Assembly (NCBI GenBank): GCA_018400335.1
Contig: JAGYMT010000075.1
Coordinates: 1-7,375 of the forward strand
Length of the DNA: 7,375 nt
Reading direction: 5' to 3'
From: Kiritimatiellia bacterium
Lineage (GTDB): Bacteria; Verrucomicrobiota; Kiritimatiellia; JAAZAB01
The position numbers were made by a program, and so were the translations under genes. How positions within the stretch are numbered: position 1 is the stretch's first letter; each line of letters opens with the position of its first letter. This document shows positions 7,261 to 7,375 of this stretch, one piece after another. The notes under the pieces are model-generated. The model searched no databases. It saw nothing but the letters and a program-made list of their open reading frames with translations, and was not told where the DNA came from.

Positions 7261-7280
7261 GAGTGAAAATAAAAAGTCAA
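7252..7280 (-). promoter_or_regulatory. Candidate sigma-70 promoter of the regulator/lyase operon
   Basis: TTGACT at 7280-7275 matches five of six -35 bases. A 17-bp spacer leads to TAGTGT at 7257-7252, which matches only three of six -10 bases. The spacer is AT-rich. A weak -10 fits a promoter that needs help or is tightly controlled. Transcription would begin near 7245 and leave a leader of about 150 nt before the regulator's GTG. The -35 and spacing are convincing, the -10 less so. Confidence 0.4.
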
Positions 7281-7319
7281 CACTTAATGTGAATTATGCT
7301 CAGAATGCTTTCGGCGGAA

Positions 7320-7375
7320 TGGTGCACGGGGCGGGGATCGAACCCGCACGACATTTCTGTCATTAGCCCCTTAAA
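7320..7375 (-). tRNA. 3' part of a class II tRNA gene, probably tRNA-Leu
   Basis: Read on the minus strand, the gene ends with encoded CCA (7322-7320) and discriminator A. Acceptor strand CCCGTGC (7330-7324) comes before these, and a perfect T stem GCGGG/CCCGC around a TTCGATC loop before that. Upstream is a long variable arm, GACA-GAAA-TGTC, followed by GT, as in E. coli tRNA-Leu genes. The long arm limits identity to Leu, Ser or Tyr, and the TTTAAGGGG stretch fits Leu best. The anticodon is uncertain because the 5' half is outside the window. It is UAA if 7373-7371 is the anticodon, or AAG if 7372-7370 is. The 5' acceptor strand should read GCACGGG if complete. It is transcribed in the same direction as the regulator. 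Confidence 0.8.

Larger units (their letters stand above)
7097..7319. other. Intergenic control region between tRNA and regulator
   Basis: This 223-bp stretch has no gene. From the tRNA side it holds a TTGACT/TAGTGT promoter candidate, a 23-bp palindrome over the -10 region, and a bulged hairpin at 7186-7220. A run of seven T on the minus strand (7161-7155) and a weak ribosome site before the regulator follow. I found no clear intrinsic terminator for the tRNA. Some read-through from the tRNA into the operon is therefore possible. Confidence 0.55.

Noticed and set aside
7271..7320. Intrinsic terminator after the tRNA, near a T-rich run on the minus strand
   Set aside because: The only pairing before the T-rich tract is a three-base CAC/GTG stem, too weak for a terminator.
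7320..7375. 3' end of a tmRNA gene
   Set aside because: The acceptor strand CCCGTGC implies a GCACGGG 5' end rather than the GGGG start of tmRNA, and a class II variable arm directly precedes the T arm.

Overview
The window is a bacterial fragment in which every supported gene lies on the minus strand, so it reads from right to left. Gene content suggests a glycan-degrading member of the PVC group, with Kiritimatiellota as the best guess. The grounds are a GntR/LacI hybrid regulator driving a very large secreted polysaccharide-lyase-like protein, a secreted SUMF1-fold protein, and an exported protein beginning with a GGSFDGW-type segment. The taxon is an inference from gene style; no marker gene is present.

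Layout in transcription order. At the right edge (7320-7375) is the 3' part of a class II tRNA gene, probably tRNA-Leu, with encoded CCA. An AT-richer spacer (7097-7319) follows. It holds a candidate promoter, a 23-bp operator-like palindrome over the -10 region, and an RNA hairpin in the predicted leader. Next come a GntR/LacI-type regulator (5984-7096), a heparinase II/III-like exported protein of about 1401 residues (1739-5944), a secreted SUMF1/FGE-fold protein without the catalytic cysteines (260-1711), a 104-bp spacer with a small hairpin, and the first 51 codons of another exported protein that runs off the left edge (1-155).

The gaps are short (39, 27 and 104 bp) and there is no convincing terminator between genes, so the simplest reading is one operon. 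A ligand-responsive repressor controls its own promoter and, by read-through, the exported lyase-like enzyme and two exported accessory proteins. The probable ligand is a sugar or oligosaccharide released from the target polysaccharide. The substrate cannot be read from sequence. The heparinase II/III fold points to an acidic, uronate-containing glycan.

The most notable points are the size and domain make-up of the lyase-like protein, including a duplicated C-terminal module 108 residues apart, the cysteine-less SUMF1-fold protein, the promoter/operator/leader arrangement, and an odd anticodon loop in the tRNA. No mobile element, CRISPR array or rRNA was seen.
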